From assembly GCA_019115725.1 (NCBI GenBank), contig DXCY01000122.1, positions 1-13,729 of the forward strand: 13,729 nucleotides of DNA, written 5' to 3'. Shown here piece by piece: positions 1 through 7,357 of this stretch; within the stretch, counting starts at the first letter, position 1; the number at the start of each line of letters is the position of its first letter. This DNA comes from Candidatus Luteimonas excrementigallinarum. Its GTDB lineage: Bacteria > Pseudomonadota > Gammaproteobacteria > Xanthomonadales > Xanthomonadaceae. A program made the translations under genes and the position numbers. Under the pieces are notes generated by a model, which saw only the letters and a list, made by a program, of their open reading frames with translations, did not search any database and had not been told where the DNA came from.

Positions 1-9
1 AGGTCGGGG

Positions 10-834
10 CTACGCCCCCGACGGCTCCTGGCACCGCGGGCAGAGGTACAGGCGGCGCGAGCCGGCCATCATCCGTTCGATCGGCGTGCCGCAGGCGGGG
101 CAGGGCTGTCCCTCCCGGGCGAAGACCTGGAAGCGGAAGCCGTCCGCGGTATCGGCCAGATAGTCGCTGCGCATGCCGTCGGCCTGCTGGATGCCGCGGG
201 TTGAATAGCTCAGTCGGGGAATGTCCAGCAGCGCCCTGGCCAGATCGCCGATCTGTTCCGGCAGCAGGTCCTTCGGCCGCTGCCTGGGATGCAGGGCCGC
301 TGCGAACAGTACTTCGGCGCGCAGGTAGTTGCCCATGCCGGCCAGGAACCCCTGGTCGAGCAGCAGGCTGCCGAGGGCGCGGCCCCGGAACGGGGGCGAT
401 TCCAGCCGGGCGGCGACGGCGGCCGGCTTCAATGCCGGGTCCAGCACATCCGGCCCAAGCCCACGCAGGAACGGGTGCGACTCCACTTCTTCATCCGGCC
501 ACATCGACACGTCAGAGGCCGAATACAGCAGGATGGCAGTTTCGCGGGTCTCCAGCGCCACGCGCAGCGAGCGGCTGGTGGCGGGCCGCTCGCCAGCCGC
601 CGCGACCTTCCATACTCCGTACAGCTGGTTGTGGCTGTACATGGTCCAGCCATGGTCGAAACGGGTCAGCAGCGCCTTGCCGCGCGCGGTGATGGATTCG
701 ATCCTGCGCCCGGGCAGCTCGCGCTCGAAGCGCTTGAGGCCGGGGAAAGCGAATTGCGCGTGCACCAGCGGCTGGCCCACCACCGCCTGGGCCAGGCGAT
801 CGGCGGCGCGGCGGATTTCCGGGCCTTCGGGCAT
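10..834 (-). CDS. nei: Endonuclease VIII (Nei), DNA glycosylase/AP lyase
   Basis: Bifunctional base-excision repair enzyme that removes oxidised pyrimidines from DNA and cuts the abasic site by beta/delta elimination. The 274-residue protein begins MPEGPEIRRAAD, giving the catalytic N-terminal proline (residue 2), Glu3 and Glu6 of the Fpg/Nei family; Lys53 sits in the conserved RGKALL motif. The helix-two-turn-helix DNA-binding segment lies around residues 155-176 with the invariant Asn169 in GMGNY. A C-terminal zinc finger has Cys245, Cys248, Cys265 and Cys268, with the DNA-contacting Arg260 inside it. Remembered E. coli Nei (263 aa) is closely similar throughout, including the SHNQLYGVW and LLYSASD stretches, which separates it from MutM. 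The ATG lies 4 nt after the stop of the SDR gene and the sequence GAGGGT spanning that stop can serve as ribosome-binding site, so it is probably the last gene of an asnS-led operon. The stop codon is 9 nt from the window edge. Confidence 0.96.
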   Translation of the reverse strand: MPEGPEIRRAADRLAQAVVGQPLVHAQFAFPGLKRFERELPGRRIESITARGKALLTRFDHGWTMYSHNQLYGVWKVAAAGERPATSRSLRVALETRETAILLYSASDVSMWPDEEVESHPFLRGLGPDVLDPALKPAAVAARLESPPFRGRALGSLLLDQGFLAGMGNYLRAEVLFAAALHPRQRPKDLLPEQIGDLARALLDIPRLSYSTRGIQQADGMRSDYLADTADGFRFQVFAREGQPCPACGTPIERMMAGSRRLYLCPRCQEPSGA

Positions 835-838
835 ACCC

Positions 839-1624
839 TCAGATCGACTGCGTGCGCCCGCCGTCCACGGCCAGGCTGACGCCGTTGACGTAGGCCGCAG
901 CGGGCGAACACAGGAAGGCGATCACCCCGCCGGTTTCGCGCGGGTCGGCAAAGCGTCCGGCGGGCACGCGGGCCTCCATGGCCTTGCGCACCTCGGCCTC
1001 GCTGCGGCCCTCGGCGGCGGCGCGATCGCGGATGATATGGCGGATGCGGCCGGTCTCGGTGAACCCGGGCAGCACGTTGTTGACGGTGATGCCATCACCG
1101 GCCAGCTCGCCGGCCAGGGTCTTGGCCCACGAGGCCACCGCGCCGCGGATGGTGTTGGATACCCCAAGCCCCGGGATCGGCTCGCGCACCGAGGTGGAAA
1201 TGACGTTGATGATCCGGCCCCAGCCTGCCTCGCGCATGCCCGGCACCACCGCCTGCAGCAGTACCTGATTGGCGATCACGTGGCGGCGGAAGCCGTCTTC
1301 CAGCGCCTGCAGCCCGGCGGCGTGCAGCGGGCCGCCCGGCGGGCCGCCGGTGTTGTTGATGAGGATGTGCACGGGCCTGCGCGCGACCACGGCTGCAGCG
1401 GCCTCGGCCATGCCCTCGGCATCGCTGCTGTCGGCCACGGCGATGGCGTGGCCGCGATCGGCACCGCCGGCGAGGCCGGACACCACCTCGCGCAGCACGC
1501 TTTCACGGCGCGAGAGCACGGTTACGGTGGCGCCAAGTTCGGCCAGCTCTTCGGCGGCGGCGCGGCCGATACCTTCCGAGGCGCCGCACACCAGGGCGTG
1601 GCGGCCAGACAGATTCAGGTCCAT
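839..1624 (-). CDS. SDR-family oxidoreductase with atypical catalytic residues
   Basis: A 261-residue short-chain dehydrogenase/reductase of normal family length. The Rossmann nucleotide-binding motif GASEGIG is at residues 14-20, the NNTGG structural motif at 90-94, the serine-containing strand VISTS at 141-145, and the C-terminal VDGG motif near 253-256. The classical Tyr-x-x-x-Lys catalytic pair is not present: the equivalent positions read S156-N-T-I-R160. From memory a recognised SDR subgroup has Ser-Asn...Arg here, often annotated as 3-oxoacyl-ACP reductase, so this may be a real subfamily and not a broken enzyme. Substrate is unknown; the long basic/acidic insert at 193-220 would shape the substrate pocket. 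It starts 46 nt after the 108-aa gene and ends 4 nt before nei, in the same orientation. The ATG at 1624 has only a weak upstream GGAA as ribosome-binding site. Confidence 0.88.
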   Translation of the reverse strand: MDLNLSGRHALVCGASEGIGRAAAEELAELGATVTVLSRRESVLREVVSGLAGGADRGHAIAVADSSDAEGMAEAAAAVVARRPVHILINNTGGPPGGPLHAAGLQALEDGFRRHVIANQVLLQAVVPGMREAGWGRIINVISTSVREPIPGLGVSNTIRGAVASWAKTLAGELAGDGITVNNVLPGFTETGRIRHIIRDRAAAEGRSEAEVRKAMEARVPAGRFADPRETGGVIAFLCSPAAAYVNGVSLAVDGGRTQSI

Positions 1625-1670
1625 GGGCGGGTTCCAGTGCAGGTGGGGGCGGGCATCACGGCGGCAGGGC

Positions 1671-1997
1671 TCAGGCGCGGGCGCCGAGCTTGCGGATCAT
1701 CTGCGGACGCAGTGCGTCGTCGGTTTCGCCCTGCGGGGGATCCAGTTCGGACAGGCTGAAGCCGCGCATCAGGGCATCGTCTTCGTCCAGGCCGTCCCAG
1801 CCGACGAATTCGGCATCCATCAGCGCGGCGCGGGCGCTGTCTTCGCTGTCATAGGCCAGGGTGTTGCCGTCGCTGTCGAAGACCTCGGCAGTGCCGGCCT
1901 CGCGCACGCGCAGCCGGGCCCAGACCACGGTGCGGCCCAGGGTGGCCAGCCACCATTCGGTGTAGGTGGGGGAAGCAGGGTTGCGCGGATCGATCAT
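1671..1997 (-). CDS. Small acidic conserved hypothetical protein (108 aa)
   Basis: No function recognised. The protein is soluble, acidic in its middle (a DSDGNTLAYDSEDSARAAL stretch and a DGLDEDDAL stretch around residues 41-77) and tryptophan-rich near the N-terminus (TEWWLATLGRTVVWARLRV), with no signal peptide, cysteine cluster or membrane segment. Its ATG overlaps the stop of the upstream membrane-protein gene in an ATGA arrangement (1994-1997), and no good ribosome-binding site precedes it, so translation is probably coupled to that gene. Coding character is supported by the tight packing between two genes on the same strand and by the long reading frame fitting the operon; I believe similar small proteins occur in other Xanthomonadaceae but cannot confirm this here. 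Confidence 0.75.
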   Translation of the reverse strand: MIDPRNPASPTYTEWWLATLGRTVVWARLRVREAGTAEVFDSDGNTLAYDSEDSARAALMDAEFVGWDGLDEDDALMRGFSLSELDPPQGETDDALRPQMIRKLGARA

Positions 1998-2293
1998 GCA
2001 AGGGCCCAGAGCAGGGAAACGGCGGTGGCGGCGATCCCGAACAGCGTGGTGAACAACGCAATGCGTGCGGGCGTGGCCAGGCCGGTGAAGCTGCGATCCG
2101 GCGACTGCCGGTATTCACCGGACAGCAGCCAGCGCAGCGCGGCAGGTTTGAGGAAGGCACCTTCGCCCAGCTGTGCGCGCAGCGCCGGATGCCGGTCGCG
2201 CAGGTGCACCAGTGACAGCGGCCAGAAGATCACGAACGCGGTCAGGCCACCAATGGTGACGCCAAGAAAGCACAGGGCGAGGAACAGGGGCAT
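1994..2293 (-). CDS. Small inner-membrane protein with two predicted helices
   Basis: A 99-residue protein with a hydrophobic N-terminal segment (about residues 2-24, PLFLALCFLGVTIGGL onward) and a second near the C-terminus (about 78-97). They flank a cytosolic-type middle region with HLRDRHPALRAQLGEG and a LLSGEYRQSPD stretch. The layout, N-terminal helix, charged middle, C-terminal helix, recalls UspB (universal stress protein B, about 111 aa), but the sequence match I can see is weak, so no symbol is given. It starts 21 nt after the asnS stop with a GGAG 5 nt upstream of the ATG, and overlaps the next gene by 4 nt, consistent with an asnS-led operon. Confidence 0.75.
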   Translation of the reverse strand: MPLFLALCFLGVTIGGLTAFVIFWPLSLVHLRDRHPALRAQLGEGAFLKPAALRWLLSGEYRQSPDRSFTGLATPARIALFTTLFGIAATAVSLLWALA

Positions 2294-2314
2294 CCGGACT
2301 CCGGGGCGCTGGGG

Positions 2315-3715
<1,401 letters not shown>

Positions 3716-3779
3716 GCCTTGAATTCCGGGTTGGATGAACAGATGAACAAGGAGGCAAGTGTACCGGAGCCCGAAAAGG

Positions 3780-3785
3780 TAGAAT
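3780..3785 (+). promoter_or_regulatory. Candidate -10 element of the iscA-like gene
   Basis: TAGAAT matches the sigma-70 -10 consensus at five of six positions and lies in a 76-nt gap between divergent start codons. Transcription from it would begin at or just before the ATG at 3792, giving a leaderless or near-leaderless mRNA. No convincing -35 hexamer is seen 16-18 nt upstream, so this remains tentative. Confidence 0.35.
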
Positions 3786-3791
3786 CGAGCC

Positions 3792-4133
3792 ATGACCATC
3801 ACGCTTTCTCCCGCCGCCCTGGACAGGGTCCAGCGTTTCCTTACTGCCAACCCGGATGCCCTGGGCATGCGCTTTGGCGTAGAGCGGACCGGCTGCTCCG
3901 GCTGGGGCTATGTGGTTGACCTGGCCCACGAAGAACGCGAGGGCGATGAAATCGCCGAGCAGGACGGGGTGCGGATCTACATCGACGCCCACAGCTTCCC
4001 GCTGGTGGCCGGCACCCGGATCGACTTCACCCGCCAGGGGCTCAACGAGCAGTTCACGTTCGAGAATCCCAAGTCTGCCGGCGCCTGCGGCTGCGGCGAG
4101 AGCTTCACCACCGACGCCGACCGCGTGGCCTGA
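3792..4133 (+). CDS. iscA: A-type iron-sulfur cluster carrier (IscA/HesB family)
   Basis: Scaffold/carrier that receives Fe-S clusters and passes them to apoproteins in the cytoplasm. The 113-residue protein matches the family length and starts MTITLSPAAL like IscA. The three conserved cluster-binding cysteines are present: Cys35 in RTGCSG, and Cys99 and Cys101 in CGCGESF. The GLNEQFTFENP stretch before the CGC motif fits IscA better than ErpA. No hscBA, fdx or iscU gene flanks it; it stands alone divergent to asnS, so it is an orphan carrier and the exact paralogue (iscA versus sufA type) is less certain than the family. There is no clear Shine-Dalgarno; a TAGAAT hexamer ends 6 nt before the ATG, which would fit a leaderless or very short-leader transcript. 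Confidence 0.9.
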   Translation: MTITLSPAALDRVQRFLTANPDALGMRFGVERTGCSGWGYVVDLAHEEREGDEIAEQDGVRIYIDAHSFPLVAGTRIDFTRQGLNEQFTFENPKSAGACGCGESFTTDADRVA

Positions 4134-4187
4134 GCGCCGGCGCGGCTTTTTCGCCGGAGCGGCTGGTAATCCGCCGCAGAAATCCGT

Positions 4188-4193
4188 CATAAT
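4188..4193 (+). promoter_or_regulatory. Candidate -10 element of the rpsF operon
   Basis: CATAAT (five of six to consensus) lies in the 185-nt gap between the iscA-like gene and rpsF. It would give a leader of roughly 115-120 nt, usual for ribosomal protein operons that carry leader regulation. The -35 region (around 4164-4170, GGTAAT) is poor, so confidence is limited. Confidence 0.35.
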
Positions 4194-4270
4194 GTGCGGC
4201 TCGCCTCGGCATTGGTCCGGGGCGGGCCCTTGCTCCACTGCGCCCATGTCGGGTTGCGGGGGGCTGTCTG

Positions 4271-4296
4271 GCCAGCGGGCGATCGCGCCTGCAGGC
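4271..4296 (+). promoter_or_regulatory. Hairpin in the rpsF mRNA leader
   Basis: GCGGGCG (4275-4281) pairs with CGCCTGC (4286-4292) around an ATCG tetraloop, and after an A-A mismatch a GCC/GGC pair extends the stem to 10 bp. It ends 8 nt before the GAAAGG ribosome-binding site of rpsF. Ribosomal S6:S18 complexes are known to repress their own operon through an rpsF leader structure in many bacteria; whether this hairpin is that element cannot be shown from one sequence. Confidence 0.4.
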
Positions 4297-4318
4297 TGAT
4301 AACCGAAAGGAAAAACGC

Positions 4319-4780
4319 ATGCGTCACTATGAAATCGTATTCCTGGTCCATCCGGACCAGAGCGAGCAGGTGCCGGCGATGATCGAGCGCTACACCACCC
4401 TGATCGAGGGCGGTGAGGGCAAGTTCCATCGCCTGGAAGACTGGGGCCGCCGCCAGCTGGCGTACCCGATCGACAACCTGGTCAAGGCCCACTACGTGAT
4501 GTTCAACGTGGAGTGCAGCCAGGCCGTTCTGGACGAACTGGTCGAAACCTTCCGCTTCAACGACGCGATCCTGCGCCACATGGTGATCCGCCGCGAAGAG
4601 GCGATCACCGAGCAGTCGCTGATCATGAAGAACAAGGATGACAAGGGCGACCGCGGCGGCGACCGTGCGGAGCGGGGCGAACGCCGCCGCCGCGACGACG
4701 ACGACGCCGACAACAAGTCCGACGATGCGGATGACGAAGGCAGCGAGAGCGCCGACGACGATTCCGCCGACAAAGCCTGA
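4319..4780 (+). CDS. rpsF: 30S ribosomal protein S6 with long charged tail
   Basis: Component of the 30S platform that binds 16S rRNA together with S18. The 153-residue protein begins MRHYEIVFLVHPDQSEQ and contains the family core LEDWGRRQLAYPI (about 39-51) and the FNDAILRHMVIRREEA block (80-95). From about residue 104 the globular part gives way to a tail that is first Lys/Arg-rich (RAERGERRRR) and then almost entirely Asp, Ser and Ala, so the protein is about 20 residues longer than E. coli S6. In E. coli the S6 tail receives post-translational glutamates; here charge is genome-encoded. The ATG is preceded by GAAAGG at good spacing, and rpsR follows after 11 nt in the same operon. Confidence 0.97.
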   Translation: MRHYEIVFLVHPDQSEQVPAMIERYTTLIEGGEGKFHRLEDWGRRQLAYPIDNLVKAHYVMFNVECSQAVLDELVETFRFNDAILRHMVIRREEAITEQSLIMKNKDDKGDRGGDRAERGERRRRDDDDADNKSDDADDEGSESADDDSADKA

Positions 4781-4791
4781 GGAGCACACCC

Positions 4792-5022
4792 ATGTCCAAG
4801 TTCTTCCGCCGCCGCAAGTTCTGCAAGTTCACCGCCGAGGGCGTGGTTGAGATCGACTACAAGGATCTGAACACCCTGCGCCAGAACATCACCGAGACCG
4901 GCAAGATCGTGCCGGCCCGGATCACCGGCACCAAGTCGAAGTACCAGCGCCAGCTGGCCACCGCGGTCAAGCGCGCCCGCTACCTGGCCCTGATCCCGTA
5001 CACCGACAACCATAACGTCTGA
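4792..5022 (+). CDS. rpsR: 30S ribosomal protein S18
   Basis: A 76-residue S18 that pairs with S6 on the 30S platform. It shows the family start MSKFFRRRKFCKF, the central block DLNTLRQNITETGKIVPARI, and the basic C-terminal SKYQRQLATAVKRARYLAL segment; length is typical of the family. Only one cysteine (Cys11) is present, so it is not the zinc-binding form. The ribosome-binding site GAGGAG overlaps the TGA of rpsF, 11 nt upstream, which ties its translation to rpsF. A 70-nt gap with a strong hairpin separates it from rplI. Confidence 0.98.
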   Translation: MSKFFRRRKFCKFTAEGVVEIDYKDLNTLRQNITETGKIVPARITGTKSKYQRQLATAVKRARYLALIPYTDNHNV

Positions 5023-5047
5023 TCCCGTCCCTTCGGACAGCGAACCC

Positions 5048-5075
5048 GTTGCGGCGCGGCCTCCGCGTCGCTAAC
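5048..5075 (+). promoter_or_regulatory. Strong intercistronic hairpin between rpsR and rplI
   Basis: GCGGCGCGG (5051-5059) pairs with CCGCGTCGC (5063-5071) around a CCT loop, with one G-U pair; GTT (5048-5050) and AAC (5073-5075) extend it to 12 bp with a single bulged T. No T-run follows, so it is unlikely to be an intrinsic terminator. An mRNA processing or stability element that sets rplI output is possible. Confidence 0.45.
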
Positions 5076-5092
5076 GAACTGGGAGCAATCCA

Positions 5093-5551
5093 ATGCAAGT
5101 CATTCTGCTGCAGAAAATCGCCAAGCTTGGCGATCTTGGCGATAAGGTCGCCGTGAAGCCCGGCTACGGCCGCAACTACCTTGTCCCGCAGGGCAAGGCC
5201 GTGCCGGCCACCGCTGAAAACCTGGCCGAGTTCGAAACCAGGCGCGCCGAGTACGAAGCCAAGGCCAAGGCCACCCACGACGAGGCGTCCGCACGCCTGG
5301 CCAAGCTGGAAGACGTGAGCCTGGCCATCCGCGCCAATGCTTCGCCGGAAGGCAAGCTGTACGGCTCGATCGGCCCGCGCGACATCGCCGATGCGCTGAC
5401 CGCGCAGCTGGGCGTGGCGTTCGAGAAGTCCGAGGTGGTGATGGGCGAAGGCCCGTTCCGCCAGATCGGCGAGTTCGAAGTGGTGGTGCACCTGCACGCC
5501 GACGTTGAAACCACCATCCAGGTGGTCATCGAGCCCGAAGCGGCGGTCTGA
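5093..5551 (+). CDS. rplI: 50S ribosomal protein L9
   Basis: Protein of the 50S subunit that binds 23S rRNA at the base of the L1 stalk and helps keep reading frame. The 152-residue sequence starts MQVILLQKIAKLGDLGDKV and carries the L9 signature GDKVAVKPGYGRNYLVPQGKA (about 16-36). The long connecting helix runs over about 42-75 (rich in Ala, Glu and Lys), and the C-terminal domain contains the ANASPEGKLYGSIGPRDIAD stretch. Length is normal. GGGAG lies 7 nt before the ATG. It is the last gene of the rpsF operon and is followed by a clear terminator at 5578-5608. Confidence 0.98.
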   Translation: MQVILLQKIAKLGDLGDKVAVKPGYGRNYLVPQGKAVPATAENLAEFETRRAEYEAKAKATHDEASARLAKLEDVSLAIRANASPEGKLYGSIGPRDIADALTAQLGVAFEKSEVVMGEGPFRQIGEFEVVVHLHADVETTIQVVIEPEAAV

Positions 5552-5577
5552 GTCACTGCCCCAGCGCAGCTGATTTG

Positions 5578-5608
5578 ACGGGCGTCCCTCGGGGCGCCCG
5601 TTTTGTTT
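5578..5608 (+). terminator. Rho-independent terminator of the rpsF-rpsR-rplI operon
   Basis: ACGGGCGTCC (5578-5587) pairs with GGGCGCCCGT (5592-5601), with one T-G pair, around a CTCG loop, and is followed by TTTGTTT. It begins 26 nt after the rplI stop codon. Confidence 0.9.
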
Positions 5609-5676
5609 GCGCGCACGGAAAACGCAGCCGGCTGCGGTACTCGCAGGCGATGCGATACCCGGCAGGCAGCGTAGAC

Positions 5677-5685
5677 TTATCCACA
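5677..5685 (+). promoter_or_regulatory. Perfect DnaA box upstream of dnaB
   Basis: TTATCCACA equals the E. coli DnaA box consensus TTATNCACA. It lies 100 nt before the dnaB start codon. A second, weaker copy (GGATCCACA, 7 of 9) follows 23 nt later. The location in the dnaB promoter region suggests transcriptional control by DnaA; it is not an origin, since there is no cluster of boxes or AT-rich unwinding region. Confidence 0.6.
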
Positions 5686-5699
5686 GGTTGTTCCGTAGC

Positions 5700-5708
5700 G
5701 GATCCACA
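5700..5708 (+). promoter_or_regulatory. Weak second DnaA-box-like site
   Basis: GGATCCACA matches the DnaA box at 7 of 9 positions, in the same orientation as the perfect box and exactly 23 nt (about two helical turns) further on. Both sites share ATCCACAGG, so the pair may be bound on the same face of the helix. It could be chance. Confidence 0.35.
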
Positions 5709-5785
5709 GGCTGACCCCCTACGATGGATCGACATGCCGCTGTCCCGGCCGGACGGCGGTCTATTTCCAGGAGTTCCAAGCGCCC

Positions 5786-7198
5786 ATGCCAGCCCGTCCA
5801 GAGCGTCATTTTTTTTCCCAGGAGCCGCGCGGTGAAGGCCGCATCGATCAGCTGCGCGTGCCGCCCCAGTCGGTTGAGGCCGAGCAGGCCGTGCTGGGCG
5901 GACTGATGCTGGCCCCGGACGCCTATGACCGCGTCGCCGACCTGCTGGTGATGGAGGACTTCTACCGCCGTGACCATCGCCTGATCTACCGGGCGATCCG
6001 CGAGCTGGCCGAGCGCAACCGGCCGTTTGATGCGGTGACCCTGGGCGAGTGGTTCGAGTCGCAGGGTCTGGCAGGCGAGGTCGCCGGCGGTGCCTACCTG
6101 GTGGAGCTGGCCAACACCACTGCTTCGGCTGCCAACATCAAAGCCTATGCTGAAATCGTCCGCGACAAGGCGGTGCTGCGCCAGCTGATCGAAGTGGGCA
6201 CGGAGATCGTCAACGACGGCTTCCAGCCCGAAGGGCGGGAGAGCGACGAGATCCTGGCCAAGGCCGAACAGCAGGTGTTCGCGATCGCCGAGGCGGGCGC
6301 GCGCGGCCGCGCCGACTTCACCCCGGTCAACAAGGCCATGGCCGAGGCCTTCGACATCCTGCAGACCCGCTTCGCCAACGGCGAGGGGATCACCGGCCTG
6401 CCGACCGGCTACGACGAGTTCGACGAAATGACCGCCGGCCTGCAGAACACCGACCTGCTGATCCTGGCCGCGCGCCCGGCCATGGGCAAAACCACCTTCG
6501 CGCTCAACATCGCCGAATACGCCGCGCTGAAGACCAAGAAGGCCGTGGCCGTGTTCTCGATGGAAATGTCGGCCAGCCAGCTGGCCCTGCGCCTGATCTC
6601 CTCCAACGGCCGGGTCAACGCCACGCGCCTGCGTACCGGCCAGCTTGAAGACGAGGACTGGAGCCGGGTGACCAGCGCCATCCGCATGCTCAAGGAATCG
6701 AAGATCTTCATCGATGACACCCCGGGGCTGTCCCCGGACGTGCTGCGGGCCAAGGCGCGCCGGCTCAAGCGCGAGCATGATCTGGGCCTGATCGTGATCG
6801 ACTACCTGCAGCTGATGGCGGTGCCCGGCAACAACGAGAACCGGGCCACCGAGATCTCCGAGATCTCGCGCTCGCTCAAGGCGCTGGCCAAGGAGCTGAA
6901 CCTGCCGGTGATCGCGCTGTCCCAGCTCAACCGCGGGCTGGAGTCACGCACCGACAAGCGCCCGGTGATGGCCGACCTGCGCGAGTCCGGCGCCATCGAG
7001 CAGGACGCCGACATCATCATCTTCATTTACCGCGACGACTACTACAACAAGGAAAATTCGCCGGACAAGGGCCTGGCCGAGATCATCATCGGCAAGCAGC
7101 GAAACGGTCCCACGGGTTCGTTCAAGCTCAAGTTCTTTGGCGAGTACACCCGCTTCGACAACCTGGCCCACGATTCGGTTGGCAGCTTCGAATCCTGA
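5786..7198 (+). CDS. dnaB: Replicative DNA helicase DnaB
   Basis: Hexameric 5'-3' helicase that unwinds DNA at the replication fork and interacts with primase. The 470-residue protein has the N-terminal domain (about 22-170, starting IDQLRVPPQSVEAEQAVLGG), a linker helix, and a RecA-like motor domain from about 195. Walker A is ARPAMGKTT (229-237, Lys235), Walker B LIVIDYLQL (335-343, Asp339), the DNA-loop/sensor region follows at LSQLNRGLE (378-386), and the arginine finger is likely Arg439 in KQRNG. No intein or truncation is visible. The ATG at 5786 is the only suitable in-frame start; AGGAG lies a little far upstream (about 13 nt). It sits alone after the rplI terminator, with DnaA-box sequence in its upstream region. 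Confidence 0.98.
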   Translation: MPARPERHFFSQEPRGEGRIDQLRVPPQSVEAEQAVLGGLMLAPDAYDRVADLLVMEDFYRRDHRLIYRAIRELAERNRPFDAVTLGEWFESQGLAGEVAGGAYLVELANTTASAANIKAYAEIVRDKAVLRQLIEVGTEIVNDGFQPEGRESDEILAKAEQQVFAIAEAGARGRADFTPVNKAMAEAFDILQTRFANGEGITGLPTGYDEFDEMTAGLQNTDLLILAARPAMGKTTFALNIAEYAALKTKKAVAVFSMEMSASQLALRLISSNGRVNATRLRTGQLEDEDWSRVTSAIRMLKESKIFIDDTPGLSPDVLRAKARRLKREHDLGLIVIDYLQLMAVPGNNENRATEISEISRSLKALAKELNLPVIALSQLNRGLESRTDKRPVMADLRESGAIEQDADIIIFIYRDDYYNKENSPDKGLAEIIIGKQRNGPTGSFKLKFFGEYTRFDNLAHDSVGSFES

Positions 7199-7233
7199 AC
7201 AGGGCGCTACAGGAAGCTGAATGTGGGCAGACC

Positions 7234-7261
7234 GTCGCCGTCGCGATCACCCGGCGGCGAC
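7234..7261 (+). other. Hairpin between dnaB and the OmpA-family gene
   Basis: GTCGCCGTCG (7234-7243) pairs with CGGCGGCGAC (7252-7261) around an 8-nt loop, one pair being T-G. It begins 36 nt after the dnaB stop and lacks a T-run, so it may stabilise or mark the 3' end of the dnaB mRNA without being a classical terminator. The rest of the 159-nt gap shows only a TAGCAT hexamer at 7273-7278 as a weak -10 candidate for the next gene. Confidence 0.35.
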
Positions 7262-7357
7262 GCTTCACTGGGTAGCATTCAGCCATCGGGGAGTCCCGTT
7301 GCCGTGCTGCATCGCGGCCATGGCGTCCCGAGATCCACTTACCCAAGGAGCAAAATA

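Noticed and set aside
329..1759. Long plus-strand reading frame of 476 codons opposite nei and the SDR gene
   Set aside because: It is antisense to two well-identified genes, has low-complexity Arg/Gly/Ala composition and no recognisable domain; typical of GC-rich shadow frames.
4131..4157. Terminator after the iscA-like gene
   Set aside because: The T-run lies in the loop of the 6-bp CCGGCG/CGCCGG stem and not after it, and the alternative GCGCCGGCGC palindrome has no loop; not convincing.
5670..5785. Replication origin at the DnaA box before dnaB
   Set aside because: Only one perfect and one weak box, no AT-rich unwinding region, and no dnaA, dnaN or rpmH nearby.
4967..6778. Minus-strand frame of 603 codons opposite rplI and dnaB
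   Set aside because: It spans two certain genes and their terminator on the other strand, is rich in His/Gly/Leu and has no family resemblance; a GC-driven shadow.
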